Assembly (NCBI GenBank): GCA_009777535.1
Contig: WRLP01000010.1
Coordinates: 28,928-92,927 of the forward strand
Reading direction: 5' to 3'
Origin: Treponema sp.
GTDB lineage: Bacteria > Spirochaetota > Spirochaetia > Treponematales > Breznakiellaceae
DNA: 64,000 nt
The translations under genes were made by a program, and so were the position numbers. Positions 1 to 9,350 of the stretch are shown in pieces. Each line of letters opens with the position of its first letter. Position 1 is the stretch's first letter. The notes beneath the pieces were generated by a model. That model was given only the letters and a program-made list of their open reading frames with translations, was not told where the DNA came from and did not search any database.

Positions 1-1940
1 CCTTCTAGTGTTAACTCTGCACTGTCGATTATAAGAGTTTGATTGTTAGAAATGTTAAGTATAGAACCTCTGCTGGTAAGATAAAGCCTGCCATTTCCAT
101 GTAATGTTACCATCACATTGGCTACTGTGCCAAAGGTGTTTACTGTAGTACCACCAACCGAAACATTTCCGTTGACAATGATTGTATAGTTCTGGTTATT
201 ACCACCTTCCGTGATTATGGTAAGGGCGGTATTCCAATGATCAGTATTCATTACCCGGATATTATTCGAGACAGTGATATCGAAGTCTGCTGACCTGCCG
301 GCATGGGTTATAGTAATCGTTTTTATACCTGGTCTAGCAGTAATATCAGTATCGCCATTTATCAATGAACTGTTATTCCAGGACAGGCTTAGACCTGCTG
401 TTAAGGGAGGACTGAGGTAATCTGCAAAAGAAACTTGCACTGCCAACCCGGCGCTTTCAAATGCCTCATTAACGTCATATATCGTTTTTGTCGGCATAAT
501 TACAATAAGTTGAGGGTGTTCTTGTGGACCTGCCAATACACCTGTATCAGTACTGCCAATCCACCAATTACCGTTATCGCCGATGTGGGGTGTTGTCCCA
601 TCTTCACCTAACGCCTTTACACTGGTGTCTGTCGTTCCGATCCACCAATTACCGTTATCGCCGATGTGTGGTGTCGTCCCATCTTCTCCCTCCGCCTTTA
701 CTCCGGTACTTACTCCGTCAACACACCAGAAGCCGCCTACGATTGTGATAACCGGCGTATGTCCGTCTTCGCCTTTTTGTCCTATGGCGGAAACGCCGGT
801 AGTTACACCGTCAACATACCAGAAACCGCCCTCGATGGTTATAACCGGCGTATGGCCATCATCACCTTTTTGTCCTATGGCGGAAATGCCGGTAGTAACA
901 CCGTCAACATACCAGTAACCGCCAACGATGGTGACAACCGGCGTGTGTCCATCTTCGCCCTTTTGCCCTATGGCGGATATGCCGGTAGTTACTCCGTCTA
1001 TATACCAGAAGCCGCCAACGATGGTTATGACCGGCGTGCGGCCGTCCTCGCCTGCGGCCTTAAAGCCGGTTGTTACGCCGTTTATGATCCAGTAGCCGTC
1101 TTCGCTGACTGCAAATGTGGGCGAAACTCCGTCTTTGCCCTGCGATGGCTTGCCGGTGTCTTTGCCGTTGATGTACCAGTTGCCGTTAGCGCCGATCTCA
1201 ATTACAATGCCGCCGCTGATAACATCTTCATACTTTATTGTTTTGGTGCTGAGGTTTGTGGTATTGCTCCTGGTTACGGATACAGTCTGCGGCGTTACTC
1301 CGCCATGCCAGAAGTCGGTGTACAGTCCCTTCATAACAATTATGTAATAGCCGCTTCCTTCCGGTACGTCGGAAATGATAAAGCTGCCGTCGGTGCCGGT
1401 AGCCGCCATGTAAGAAGTTCCTGCAACGCTGACGAGGTAGCCGTGATTGCCGCCTTCGTCAACATTTATTGCACCGCCGATAGAACCGACGGCGGTCAGG
1501 TTCATAATTATGTCGTCAATTGACTGGCTTGCGGCAAGGTTTTTGTTTATGTATACCGCCCGTTCTTTGGAATCCGCCGAGGTGGCGTAAATCGTATAGG
1601 TTCCGGCTTCGAGCCCCGCAAAGCTGAAAGAGCCGTCCGCTCCGGTGGTGGTCTGTCCGGCAAGTGTGCGGGCGGTTCCAAATGAGCGTGCGCTGTAAAG
1701 GCCCTGTTCCAGACTGCGAGCCGCCGCAATCGCCGACAGCGAACGAGCTCCGTCCGTCTTTTCCAGTGTTACGGCTATGCCGCCGTGGCTGTCGCTGTTG
1801 CTAAACAAAGCCCTGCCGCTGATTGTTCCGGTTTGGGCGGGTTTTGATGAGTTTGTTGGCTGCTCGCACCCAATCGCTATGAATGCAGCTATCGCCAGGG
1901 CGAAAAGCCCCATGATAGCAGTGTTAATCCTTGTTTTCAT
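1..1940 (-). CDS. Large modular lipoprotein, C-terminus beyond left edge; carpel-like CnaB-type N-terminal region, then repeated GEDGxTPxI..G.WxIxGxxTGxxA repeats, then region ending LNISNNQTLIIDSAELTLEG
   Basis: Own translation of minus strand from ATG 1940-1938 (RBS AGGAGG upstream): MKTRINTAIMGLFALAIAAFIAIGCEQPTNSSKPAQTGTISGRALFSNSDSHGGIAVTLEKTDGARS...; lipobox-like IGC; no stop seen to the window edge; partial ORF so missing from ORF track. Confidence 0.85.
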   Translation of the reverse strand, partial: MKTRINTAIMGLFALAIAAFIAIGCEQPTNSSKPAQTGTISGRALFSNSDSHGGIAVTLEKTDGARSLSAIAAARSLEQGLYSARSFGTARTLAGQTTTGADGSFSFAGLEAGTYTIYATSADSKERAVYINKNLAASQSIDDIIMNLTAVGSIGGAINVDEGGNHGYLVSVAGTSYMAATGTDGSFIISDVPEGSGYYIIVMKGLYTDFWHGGVTPQTVSVTRSNTTNLSTKTIKYEDVISGGIVIEIGANGNWYINGKDTGKPSQGKDGVSPTFAVSEDGYWIINGVTTGFKAAGEDGRTPVITIVGGFWYIDGVTTGISAIGQKGEDGHTPVVTIVGGYWYVDGVTTGISAIGQKGDDGHTPVITIEGGFWYVDGVTTGVSAIGQKGEDGHTPVITIVGGFWCVDGVSTGVKAEGEDGTTPHIGDNGNWWIGTTDTSVKALGEDGTTPHIGDNGNWWIGSTDTGVLAGPQEHPQLIVIMPTKTIYDVNEAFESAGLAVQVSFADYLSPPLTAGLSLSWNNSSLINGDTDITARPGIKTITITHAGRSADFDITVSNNIRVMNTDHWNTALTIITEGGNNQNYTIIVNGNVSVGGTTVNTFGTVANVMVTLHGNGRLYLTSRGSILNISNNQTLIIDSAELTLE

Positions 1941-2176
1941 ATAATCCTCCTTAAATAACTGTAGAACTAAACCCAAAGTAGATAAATTATACACCTATTA
2001 CAACAAACTTACAGGAAATTGTCTAGAAACGGAAACCATCAAAAAAAATGCTCAAAAGGCAGCCATAGAAGACCTTAGCGAGGAAGTTAATCAACTTTTA
2101 GATGTTTTTTTCACCAAAAAGATTTTGGAATCGAGGTAACAGCCACCGCCCCTTGACAAGTTAGCCCGATCCTGGC

Positions 2177-2189
2177 TAATATTTAAGTA
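2177..2189 (+). promoter_or_regulatory. Promoter TTGACA(2153-2158)-18-TAATAT(2177-2182), 6 nt before ATG 2189 (predicted leaderless)
   Basis: Direct reading of sequence. Confidence 0.55.
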
Positions 2190-2476
2190 TGGAAAAGACC
2201 TATACAGTCCCTATTCACGAGGCAAAGTCCACCCTATCCAAGCTGGTAAAAAGAGCGGCGGCAGGCGAGACAATCTACATTGGTGCATTCGGTAGGCCGG
2301 AGGCAGTTCTTACCGCAGTATCTCCGGATTTAAAACGGGCAGAAATGCGAAAAGGAGCTTTTGGCTGCATGAAGGGGAAAATGATCCTTCACGAGGGCTG
2401 GGAAGATCCGCTCCCCGACGATATAATCGATTCTTTTTATAGCATGCAGGGCCTGGAAGACTTTGAAGTAAAATGA
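2189..2476 (+). CDS. Type II antitoxin, Phd/YefM-like
   Basis: MEKTYTVPIHEAKSTLSKLVKRAAAGETIYIGAFGRPEAVLTAV; overlaps PIN gene by ATGA. Confidence 0.85.
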   Translation: MEKTYTVPIHEAKSTLSKLVKRAAAGETIYIGAFGRPEAVLTAVSPDLKRAEMRKGAFGCMKGKMILHEGWEDPLPDDIIDSFYSMQGLEDFEVK

Positions 2477-2853
2477 CCAACTTTCTATTGGACACCAATG
2501 TCTTTTTATGGTATTTCTGGGGCACTGAAGAAATAAAAGTGATAAAGCAGCTTATCGAATCCAGTGAAACAAATATATATGTGAGTACAGCCTCCTGGTG
2601 GGAAATCGCAATAAAAAAACGAACCGGCAAGTTAACCATTGATCTTGAGCAACTCCGTTACCATGTGGAAAAACATGCTTTCAGCGAATTGCCAATAACA
2701 AGCAAATATATGAAGGCATATTTGGAACTGCCCAATCTGCATAAAGACCCGTTTGATCATCTTCTTCTGGCTCAGGCTATTAGCTGCCCGATGCGCCTGA
2801 TTACAGGTGACGCCATTCTGGCGGAATACTCATCTCTTGTAATGGTGATATAG
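2473..2853 (+). CDS. PIN-domain toxin (VapC-like)
   Basis: MTNFLLDTNVFLWYFWG...DPFDHLLLAQAISCPMRLITGDAIL. Confidence 0.88.
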   Translation: MTNFLLDTNVFLWYFWGTEEIKVIKQLIESSETNIYVSTASWWEIAIKKRTGKLTIDLEQLRYHVEKHAFSELPITSKYMKAYLELPNLHKDPFDHLLLAQAISCPMRLITGDAILAEYSSLVMVI

Positions 2854-2933
2854 GGGCTATTTCGATCTGCCCCCCGCAGATCCCCTACAAGCTCAAAAAT
2901 CGCGTGCAGGAACAGGGCGGCGGAATAGCTTTA

Positions 2934-3503
2934 CTATTTTGCCCTGAACAGAATATCCCTGCGCATACTGATTGTTTTTAGTCGTTTGTTTGCGGTTTCT
3001 TCGTTGGGGATAAAGCCGTTTTTTAGGTAGAAGTTTAAAACGGTTTCATTGTGTTCTATGTCGGCGTCAACAGTTATGAAGCGGCAGGCAAAGTAGTGTT
3101 TATTACAGGCTTCAGCGATTTCAGTTGCCATTTCTATCATTAACGAACCAATGCCCAGGTATTTTTCCTGAAAGGTAGCGGAAACTGCCAGTTTTGCTAC
3201 TTTCATTGCAGGAACGGTTTTAAAGGGGTACGCAAGGCTATGGAGTTCTTTTTCTGTGGCTGTAAGCTTTATTGAGTCGGCAATAAGCGACATATAGGCA
3301 GCAACGGCTCCGGAACTGCGTTCACGTAGGAGCCATGTTATGGCCATTTGGTCATTTTGCGACTTCATTGACTCATTAAATAAATACTCGTTATATTCTT
3401 CAATTTTGCAATTAAAACTATCCAGGCGGATCGTTCCCCTAAGTTGCTCTAGAGAAAATAACCTTTTATCGGTGAGGATGGATCTTTTACAGGGTGAGTT
3501 CAT
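2934..3503 (-). CDS. GNAT-family N-acetyltransferase
   Basis: GNAT-like core: VAKLAVSATFQEKYLGIGSLMIEMATEIAEACN...NFYLKNGFIP. Confidence 0.8.
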   Translation of the reverse strand: MNSPCKRSILTDKRLFSLEQLRGTIRLDSFNCKIEEYNEYLFNESMKSQNDQMAITWLLRERSSGAVAAYMSLIADSIKLTATEKELHSLAYPFKTVPAMKVAKLAVSATFQEKYLGIGSLMIEMATEIAEACNKHYFACRFITVDADIEHNETVLNFYLKNGFIPNEETANKRLKTISMRRDILFRAK

Positions 3504-3655
3504 TTTGCCGTTAATTCGTTAAACAATTTATTACGCGTCTTTGCCCACTTGATATCTTCGACGGCTGGTTTTCGGCGAACCTGATTAATTACTTCTCGTA
3601 CAATTTTCTTATCTCTAATTACAGTGGGTTCTACAGGTTTGATTTTTGCAGCCAT
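3500..3655 (-). CDS. Small 51-aa ORF translationally coupled to GNAT gene (candidate antitoxin/partner)
   Basis: Below track cutoff; own translation MAAKIKPVEPTVIRDKKIVREVINQVRRKPAVEDIKWAKTRNKLFNELTAK*; TGA overlaps GNAT ATG (ATGA); RBS-like AGAGG upstream. Confidence 0.65.
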   Translation of the reverse strand: MAAKIKPVEPTVIRDKKIVREVINQVRRKPAVEDIKWAKTRNKLFNELTAK

Positions 3656-3783
3656 TTCATTACCTCTAGTATCAATATATCAAATGTTTAGAATGGTTTC
3701 AAGGTTCATATGCGCCTCGTACAATCATACAGCGTATTGCTATTTTATACGAGCTGGTTAATTTTGTCTATACTCCAGCTTCC

Positions 3784-4569
3784 CTACAGCTCAAAAATCG
3801 CGTGCAGGAACAGGGCGGCGGCCTGGGTTACGTTAAGACTTTCTATATTACCGGTGCCCGGAATGCGAAGAATGCACGAGCATTGATCTTTCACCTTCTT
3901 CGGCAGGCCGGTTTCCTCATTGCCCAGGACGAGGGCAATGCCGGGCCTTGTTTTTGCTTTTGGGCGGCTGCCGGACTGCCTGTCTTTTACAATGGTGCCC
4001 AGGTCGCCGATTCGCTGGCGCGCTCTTGTATCGGTGCCGATGGTCAGCAGCCTCCTAGATGCGTCTTTCAGGAACGCCGCAGTGTCGCTTACTTTGCGGA
4101 TTTCCAGGTGCTCAAAGCCGCCCTCGGCAATGCGGTAGGCGCTGGTTGTGAGCCGCTCTTCGCTGTCGCCTTCGTTCAGTACAATAAAGTGAACGTCGAA
4201 AAAGGCGGCGGCCCTGGCAATGGCCCCCAGGTTATGATCGTTCCCGATTGAATGAAGCACGATGCCTGTTTTCCCGCTATTTGCCCATAACTCCAGGTCT
4301 TCCATGCTCATCGGTGCAATCTGCGGTTCTTCGATCATGGCAACGATACCCTGGTGGTGGACGCTCTTGCAAATCTTTTCCAGTTCTTCGTCATTGCAGA
4401 TTTTATAGGGGCGTTTCCTTTCCGCAAGCTGCCTGCATATATTCAAAAAAGATTTAAGCCGGTCTTCGCGCAGAAACAGGCGGTTGATTTTTTCGGGATG
4501 ATACTCCGCCGCGGCCAGAGCGGCGTTCATGCCGCAGATTGCAAGTTCGTCGGTAAGTTTATTGCGCAT
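3784..4569 (-). CDS. TrmH/SpoU-family RNA methyltransferase
   Basis: IVLHSIGNDHNLGAIARAAAFFDVHFIVLN...IALVLGNEETGLP...IPGTGNIESLNVTQAAALFLHAI. Confidence 0.9.
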   Translation of the reverse strand: MRNKLTDELAICGMNAALAAAEYHPEKINRLFLREDRLKSFLNICRQLAERKRPYKICNDEELEKICKSVHHQGIVAMIEEPQIAPMSMEDLELWANSGKTGIVLHSIGNDHNLGAIARAAAFFDVHFIVLNEGDSEERLTTSAYRIAEGGFEHLEIRKVSDTAAFLKDASRRLLTIGTDTRARQRIGDLGTIVKDRQSGSRPKAKTRPGIALVLGNEETGLPKKVKDQCSCILRIPGTGNIESLNVTQAAALFLHAIFEL

Positions 4570-4574
4570 AATGG

Positions 4575-6044
4575 CTAGTTGTTAAAAACCGGAACAAGGC
4601 CCACAAGCCCCTTAATCTCGCGGTCGGAGAATCTTATGCCGCCGCCGACAAAGAAGTCGCGGGAGTCGTTCAGGCTGTCGTTGATGCCGCCCTTAAGGTA
4701 TACCCAGTTCCAGGGCTTGTCCGATTCAGGATCAAAGAAGGGGTAAACTGTTAATGTTCCGCGCAAATTCGGCCTTTCGCCTGTTTTAAAGTTAAACACT
4801 TCCGCCGAAGCGCTCGCCCATCGCAGCGGCTGTATGTCAAGGCCGAGGCCGGCAGTATTTTCGTAAACGCCGCCGCGGATTGTAAGATAATTAAACCGGC
4901 GGGCAATTTCGGCGTCGACTGTAAAGACAGAGTATTTGGTTTCGGTAATGTCTTCATGGACGGTCTCTGTGCCGCTGTTGTCTGTGGTTGTAGTTTCCAT
5001 GACTGTGCGCGTACTGTAACCGTCGGGGACAGACGAAACCCCGATCCTGTACCAGCGGTCATTGGACGCCGGAACAAGCCTGATGGAAGCGCCGGCCTGA
5101 ACCTGATTAGCCGACATCATATAAGAGCCGGTAGTATCAAGTTGGATACCAAGGCCGGCCGCCCGATCTACAATAACGCCGGCGCTTTCGATTACCGGTC
5201 CGGCGCTTGCCGCCACTGTATTTATTGTGTCCAGTGTGTCCTGCAGCTTTACGACAGCAACTTCAATTTTTTGCATTGCAGAAAGAATGATCTCATAAAG
5301 CTGATCATCATATATCGCCTGCCCCATGTTGCCGCGTCCCTGACGAATTTCATCAGTAATCATTCTTATGTTTTCCAATGTTATATATATGTCCCCGGCC
5401 GGGCCGGTTCCGTTATTATCAGCCTGCGCCAACATTCTCTCCATGCGCTCTGTGATCAACGCAACCGATTCCAGAATCCGCGAAACCCTTTCCAGTTCCT
5501 GGTCAGACTGGGCATTTACCTTTTGTGCGATGGAATTAAAATTTTCAAGGGATATCGACAGCAGGGCAAGCTGGTTTTCCTGGAAGTCCCTGAGTATCTG
5601 CGAAAGCTGCCCGCCCAGATCCTGCACGGTATCGATTACTGCGTTTATATCGCCTGTCTCCCTTACGGAAACAACCATGCCGCCCGGCTGAATAACAGGC
5701 ATCGACGTACTTCCCGGTTCAAGGGTGAGTATTGATGTTCCTAAAATGGAAGAAGACTTTCTGGATATCTGTGCATCTTCGCGCGGCTGAATGTTCTTCA
5801 TTAGTATGATGCGAAGCACCGCTTCGTTTTCAGAAAGACGAATTCCCTTCACCCTGCCGACAACAACGCCGGCAAGATATATTTTTGATCTTGTTGAAAG
5901 GCCGGTGGCGTCGGCCAGTACGGTTTCATATTCGATCGTATTAAAATCGTTCATGCCGTTGGCGGAAGATATTATGTACACGCTCCCCGCAGTTCCAAGG
6001 ACTATAAAAAAGAGGGCTATCTTTGTGTAATGCGAAACAGTCAT
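4575..6044 (-). CDS. MCE/MlaD-domain substrate-binding protein
   Basis: N-terminal MlaD-like: YETVLADATGLSTRSKIYLAGVVVGRVKGIRLSENEAVLRI; adjacent to MlaF/MlaE-like genes. Confidence 0.85.
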   Translation of the reverse strand: MTVSHYTKIALFFIVLGTAGSVYIISSANGMNDFNTIEYETVLADATGLSTRSKIYLAGVVVGRVKGIRLSENEAVLRIILMKNIQPREDAQISRKSSSILGTSILTLEPGSTSMPVIQPGGMVVSVRETGDINAVIDTVQDLGGQLSQILRDFQENQLALLSISLENFNSIAQKVNAQSDQELERVSRILESVALITERMERMLAQADNNGTGPAGDIYITLENIRMITDEIRQGRGNMGQAIYDDQLYEIILSAMQKIEVAVVKLQDTLDTINTVAASAGPVIESAGVIVDRAAGLGIQLDTTGSYMMSANQVQAGASIRLVPASNDRWYRIGVSSVPDGYSTRTVMETTTTDNSGTETVHEDITETKYSVFTVDAEIARRFNYLTIRGGVYENTAGLGLDIQPLRWASASAEVFNFKTGERPNLRGTLTVYPFFDPESDKPWNWVYLKGGINDSLNDSRDFFVGGGIRFSDREIKGLVGLVPVFNN

Positions 6045-6048
6045 TTTT

Positions 6049-6801
6049 TTAACCCTCTTTCCCGCTGAACGAAATCCTTAAAAAATCCTTTACCATCGGA
6101 TGATCGGATGCCTCAATTTCCGCCGGCGATCCGTCTGCTATCACCGAGCCCCGGTCCAGAAAGACGATTTTATCGGCAATTCTGAATGCTGCCGGAATAT
6201 CGTGGGTAATCAGCACACAGGTAATCTGCAGCTCGCGGTTCACCCGGACAACAAGCTCGTTAATTGTTTCCGACAGCACAGGATCAAGGCCGGTGGTCGG
6301 CTCATCAAAAAAAAGCACTTCCGGCTGTGCAATCAGCGCACGGGCGACTCCAACCCTCTTTCTCATTCCTCCGGAAAGCTCGTCAGGTTGTTTTGCTTCG
6401 ATGCCGGGAAGCTCTATCCACTCCAGCATCTGGGCGACGCGGCTTCTGGTTTCTGCACGGTCTTTAAGATGCAGAATTTCCCTCAACGGAAATGCCAGGT
6501 TTTCACCCACATTCATGGAATCAAAAAGCGCCGCATTCTGAAAAGAATATCCAAAACGGCGTCTAATATCAATCAGTTCATCATGCTTTAGCGCGCTGAG
6601 TTCTATATCCCTGAACCAAACGCGCCCCCGATCCATTTCCATCATTCCTATTATGGTTTTGATAAGAACACTCTTGCCCGTACCGCTTTGCCCTATAACC
6701 GCGCTTATCTTTTTTTCCGGAAACTCCAGGTTGACATTTTCCAAAACCTTGTTGGAGCCGAAGGCTTTACACAGATTCTCCGTACGAATGATTGCGCTCA
6801 C
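6049..6801 (-). CDS. ABC transporter ATPase, MlaF-like
   Basis: Walker A GQSGTGKSVL, signature LSGGMRKRVGVARAL, Walker B VLFFDEPTTGLDP. Confidence 0.92.
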   Translation of the reverse strand: MSAIIRTENLCKAFGSNKVLENVNLEFPEKKISAVIGQSGTGKSVLIKTIIGMMEMDRGRVWFRDIELSALKHDELIDIRRRFGYSFQNAALFDSMNVGENLAFPLREILHLKDRAETRSRVAQMLEWIELPGIEAKQPDELSGGMRKRVGVARALIAQPEVLFFDEPTTGLDPVLSETINELVVRVNRELQITCVLITHDIPAAFRIADKIVFLDRGSVIADGSPAEIEASDHPMVKDFLRISFSGKEG

Positions 6802-7562
6802 AGGTAGATAAACCTCAGTATTATTGTAGTTAAAAGATAATCGGCTACCAAAATTGAAACGGAAGATGCTACTACTGCCCTTGTAGCGCTGTCGCCGACA
6901 CCCTTTGCTCCCTGCGAAGTCCTTAGCCCGAAGTAACAGCAGATGGTGGAAACAATCAGACCGAATACAACGGACTTTATCAGTCCCATAAAAACATCCC
7001 TTGGGCTCAGAAAATCGAATAGATAGTTCAGATAACCGGCGCTTTCAATATTATACAGTGATACTGATACAATGTAGGCGCCGAGGCTTCCTATCATGTC
7101 CGCCAAAAGGGTAAGCATCGGGAATACAAAAAGAGATGCAATCACTTTTGGAAGCACCAGATACTGCACCGGATTGATCGACATTGCTTCCAGCGCATCA
7201 ATCTGTTCTGTAACCCGCATCGTTCCAAGCTCCGCAGCCATGGCGGAGCCGTTTTTTGCTATCAGCATAAGGGCGGTGATAACAGGAGCGATTTCCCTGC
7301 CCATCGCAACCGCGACAGCCGCTCCTGTTCCGATTTCCGCCTGAAAATCCATCAGTATCGAAACCATCTGCAGGGCGAAGATCATTCCCATGGCTGCGGA
7401 GGAGAGGAAGATTACAAAAAGGGAGTTTATCCCCAGGTGTTCGATCTCGAAGAGGTACTGGCTCAGGCGGAAAGGCCGCTTTACCATGCTGCGAAATAAT
7501 TCTCCAAGAAAAGAAAAATACCTGCCAAGAGTATCCAGCTTTTCTGCAATGATTTTGCCCAT
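6798..7562 (-). CDS. ABC transporter permease, MlaE-like
   Basis: MREIAPVITALMLIAKNGSAMAAELGTMRVTEQIDALEAMSINPVQYLVLPKVIAS. Confidence 0.93.
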   Translation of the reverse strand: MGKIIAEKLDTLGRYFSFLGELFRSMVKRPFRLSQYLFEIEHLGINSLFVIFLSSAAMGMIFALQMVSILMDFQAEIGTGAAVAVAMGREIAPVITALMLIAKNGSAMAAELGTMRVTEQIDALEAMSINPVQYLVLPKVIASLFVFPMLTLLADMIGSLGAYIVSVSLYNIESAGYLNYLFDFLSPRDVFMGLIKSVVFGLIVSTICCYFGLRTSQGAKGVGDSATRAVVASSVSILVADYLLTTIILRFIYL

Positions 7563-7619
7563 GCTGTTATTATTTTACCGTGATAGCCGTTTATCTTCCA
7601 TAGTGGAAAGCGCGGTACA

Positions 7620-7655
7620 TTGACCGTTGGTACTGTTTACCGTATCATTATTTTG
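7620..7655 (+). promoter_or_regulatory. Promoter TTGACC-17-TATCAT, 6 nt before GTG start 7655 (predicted leaderless)
   Basis: Direct reading of sequence. Confidence 0.55.
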
Positions 7656-8473
7656 TGGCAATACGAAAAAAGGGCGAGAGAACGGGCAGGCGGAAAACAG
7701 GCAGCGCCTTTATGGTTGCTGTTGTTTTTTGGCTGGTGTTCATAATCGTGATAGTCGGCGTTTTTATCGCGAACCGCGATACCATCAAAAAAAACTTTGA
7801 TTTGGTGATGCGCCGGACAACCGACTCAACTGATCAGGATGCGGAAGAAAGGCCGGAAGAACAGGAAGTTGTTACCCAGCCGCCTGTGGTTGTTGTGCAG
7901 CCCGGCGTAAGTGAAACTGCTGCAGCAGCAGAAGAACCCAGGGTTGTCGATGCGCCTGTTCAAGACGCGGCGCAGGAAGCGGCGCAGAGTGCGGCGGAAG
8001 AACGGCCAAGACCGGCGGCGCAGACAGAGCAGCCCCCCGCCGCCAGAACTGTCGAAACCAGGGAGAGGAATATCTATTTTACCCAGGTTGATAAAGACGG
8101 ACAGATTCTGCGCTCCAGGGTTTCAAGGACTGTTGCGGTTTCGGATTCACCGATGCAGGACGCCTTAAACGTTCTGCTTGCCGGGCCAAGTGCGGAAGAG
8201 CTCAGCCGGGGCATTATCAGCCTTATCCCGCAAAATACAAGAATACAGTCGATACTTGTAAGGGGCGATACCGCATATATCAGTTTTAGTGAAGATTTTC
8301 AGTTTAATGTTTACGGCGTGGAAGGCTATGCAGCCCAGATAAGACAAATTGTCTGGACGGCGACTGAATTCCCGACGGTTAACAATGTGCAAATATTGAT
8401 AGAAGGAAGAAGGGTGGATTATCTTGGCGAAGGTATATGGATTGGAAGCCCTGTTAACCGGCAGTCACTTTAA
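7655..8473 (+). CDS. GerMN-domain membrane protein
   Basis: One TM then Pro/Glu-rich linker and PMQDALNVLLAGPSAEELSRGIISLIPQNTRIQSI...AYISFSEDF. Confidence 0.8.
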   Translation: MAIRKKGERTGRRKTGSAFMVAVVFWLVFIIVIVGVFIANRDTIKKNFDLVMRRTTDSTDQDAEERPEEQEVVTQPPVVVVQPGVSETAAAAEEPRVVDAPVQDAAQEAAQSAAEERPRPAAQTEQPPAARTVETRERNIYFTQVDKDGQILRSRVSRTVAVSDSPMQDALNVLLAGPSAEELSRGIISLIPQNTRIQSILVRGDTAYISFSEDFQFNVYGVEGYAAQIRQIVWTATEFPTVNNVQILIEGRRVDYLGEGIWIGSPVNRQSL

Positions 8474-9263
8474 TTCTCCGTATTGTTACAGCTTTTCCCG
8501 TATCTGAATCTATTTCTACGGTCACGCCCTGAATCTCCATTACAGCTTTTTCCTGTTCTTTACCGGCGGGCTCCATGCGATACATTACCTGCTTGCGCAC
8601 CCTCTCCAGGCATATCTTGTAGTCCATGCCGATAACGCTGCTGCTGATGCCCGTCATGCCGAGGTCTGTGATGTAGGCGCTGCCCAAAGGCAGAATACGC
8701 TCATCGGCTGTCTGTACATGTGTGTGGGTTCCGGCAATAAGACTTGCGCGGCCGTCAATGTGATAGGCGAGGGCTTCTTTTTCGCGGCTTGATTCGGCAT
8801 GAAAGTCTACAAGGATCAGCGGCCGCCCTGCCATGTTGCTGATATTTTTATGAATTGCGTCAAAGCATCTGAAGGGACATTCAATGGCATTCATGAACTC
8901 GCGTCCCTGAAGATTTATTACCGTCCAGGCAAGGCCGGCCTTTTCGATGCTGACCCAGCCTTTGCCCGGCGAACCGTCCGGATAATTTGCCGGTCGAAGT
9001 ATACGATTTTCACCTTCCAGAACCGGCCAAAAATCGCGTTTTTCCCAAACATGATTTCCCGATGTTACTACATCGGCTCCGGCGGCCAGAATCTGTTTTA
9101 GATTCGCTTCGGTCATGCCGAAACCGTCCGCGGCGTTCTCGCCGTTTACCGTAACAAAATCAATATTATTTTCTTTTATCAGGCCGGGGAGTTGAGCTTC
9201 GAGTACCTCCAGTCCGGGCCCGCCAATGACATCGCCGATCATTACAGCATTTACCAACTTCAT
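8454..9263 (-). CDS. YmdB-like metallophosphoesterase
   Basis: MKLVNAVMIGDVIGGPG...VTVNGENAADGFGMTE...SGNHVWEKRDF...LILVDFHAE...GTHTHVQTADERILPLGSAYITDLGMTG; start moved to internal ATG. Confidence 0.92.
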   Translation of the reverse strand: MKLVNAVMIGDVIGGPGLEVLEAQLPGLIKENNIDFVTVNGENAADGFGMTEANLKQILAAGADVVTSGNHVWEKRDFWPVLEGENRILRPANYPDGSPGKGWVSIEKAGLAWTVINLQGREFMNAIECPFRCFDAIHKNISNMAGRPLILVDFHAESSREKEALAYHIDGRASLIAGTHTHVQTADERILPLGSAYITDLGMTGISSSVIGMDYKICLERVRKQVMYRMEPAGKEQEKAVMEIQGVTVEIDSDTGKAVTIRRIKVTAG

Positions 9264-9314
9264 TAGCTGAACTATAGCGCATCGGGCAATCAAATAAAAG
9301 AGGGAAGGGAAGTC

Positions 9315-9350
9315 TCGACACTCGCTCCTTTCGTCAATAGAATGTTACCA
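9315..9350 (+). promoter_or_regulatory. Promoter TCGACA-17-TAGAAT, 6 nt before ATG 9350 (predicted leaderless)
   Basis: Direct reading of sequence. Confidence 0.5.

Noticed and set aside
666-1523. 285-aa + strand ORF with repeats
   Set aside because: Antisense shadow of the repeat-bearing minus-strand lipoprotein, which has RBS, lipobox and a sensible translation
2153-2853. Novel toxin-antitoxin type
   Set aside because: Phd/YefM plus PIN is an ordinary known type II arrangement
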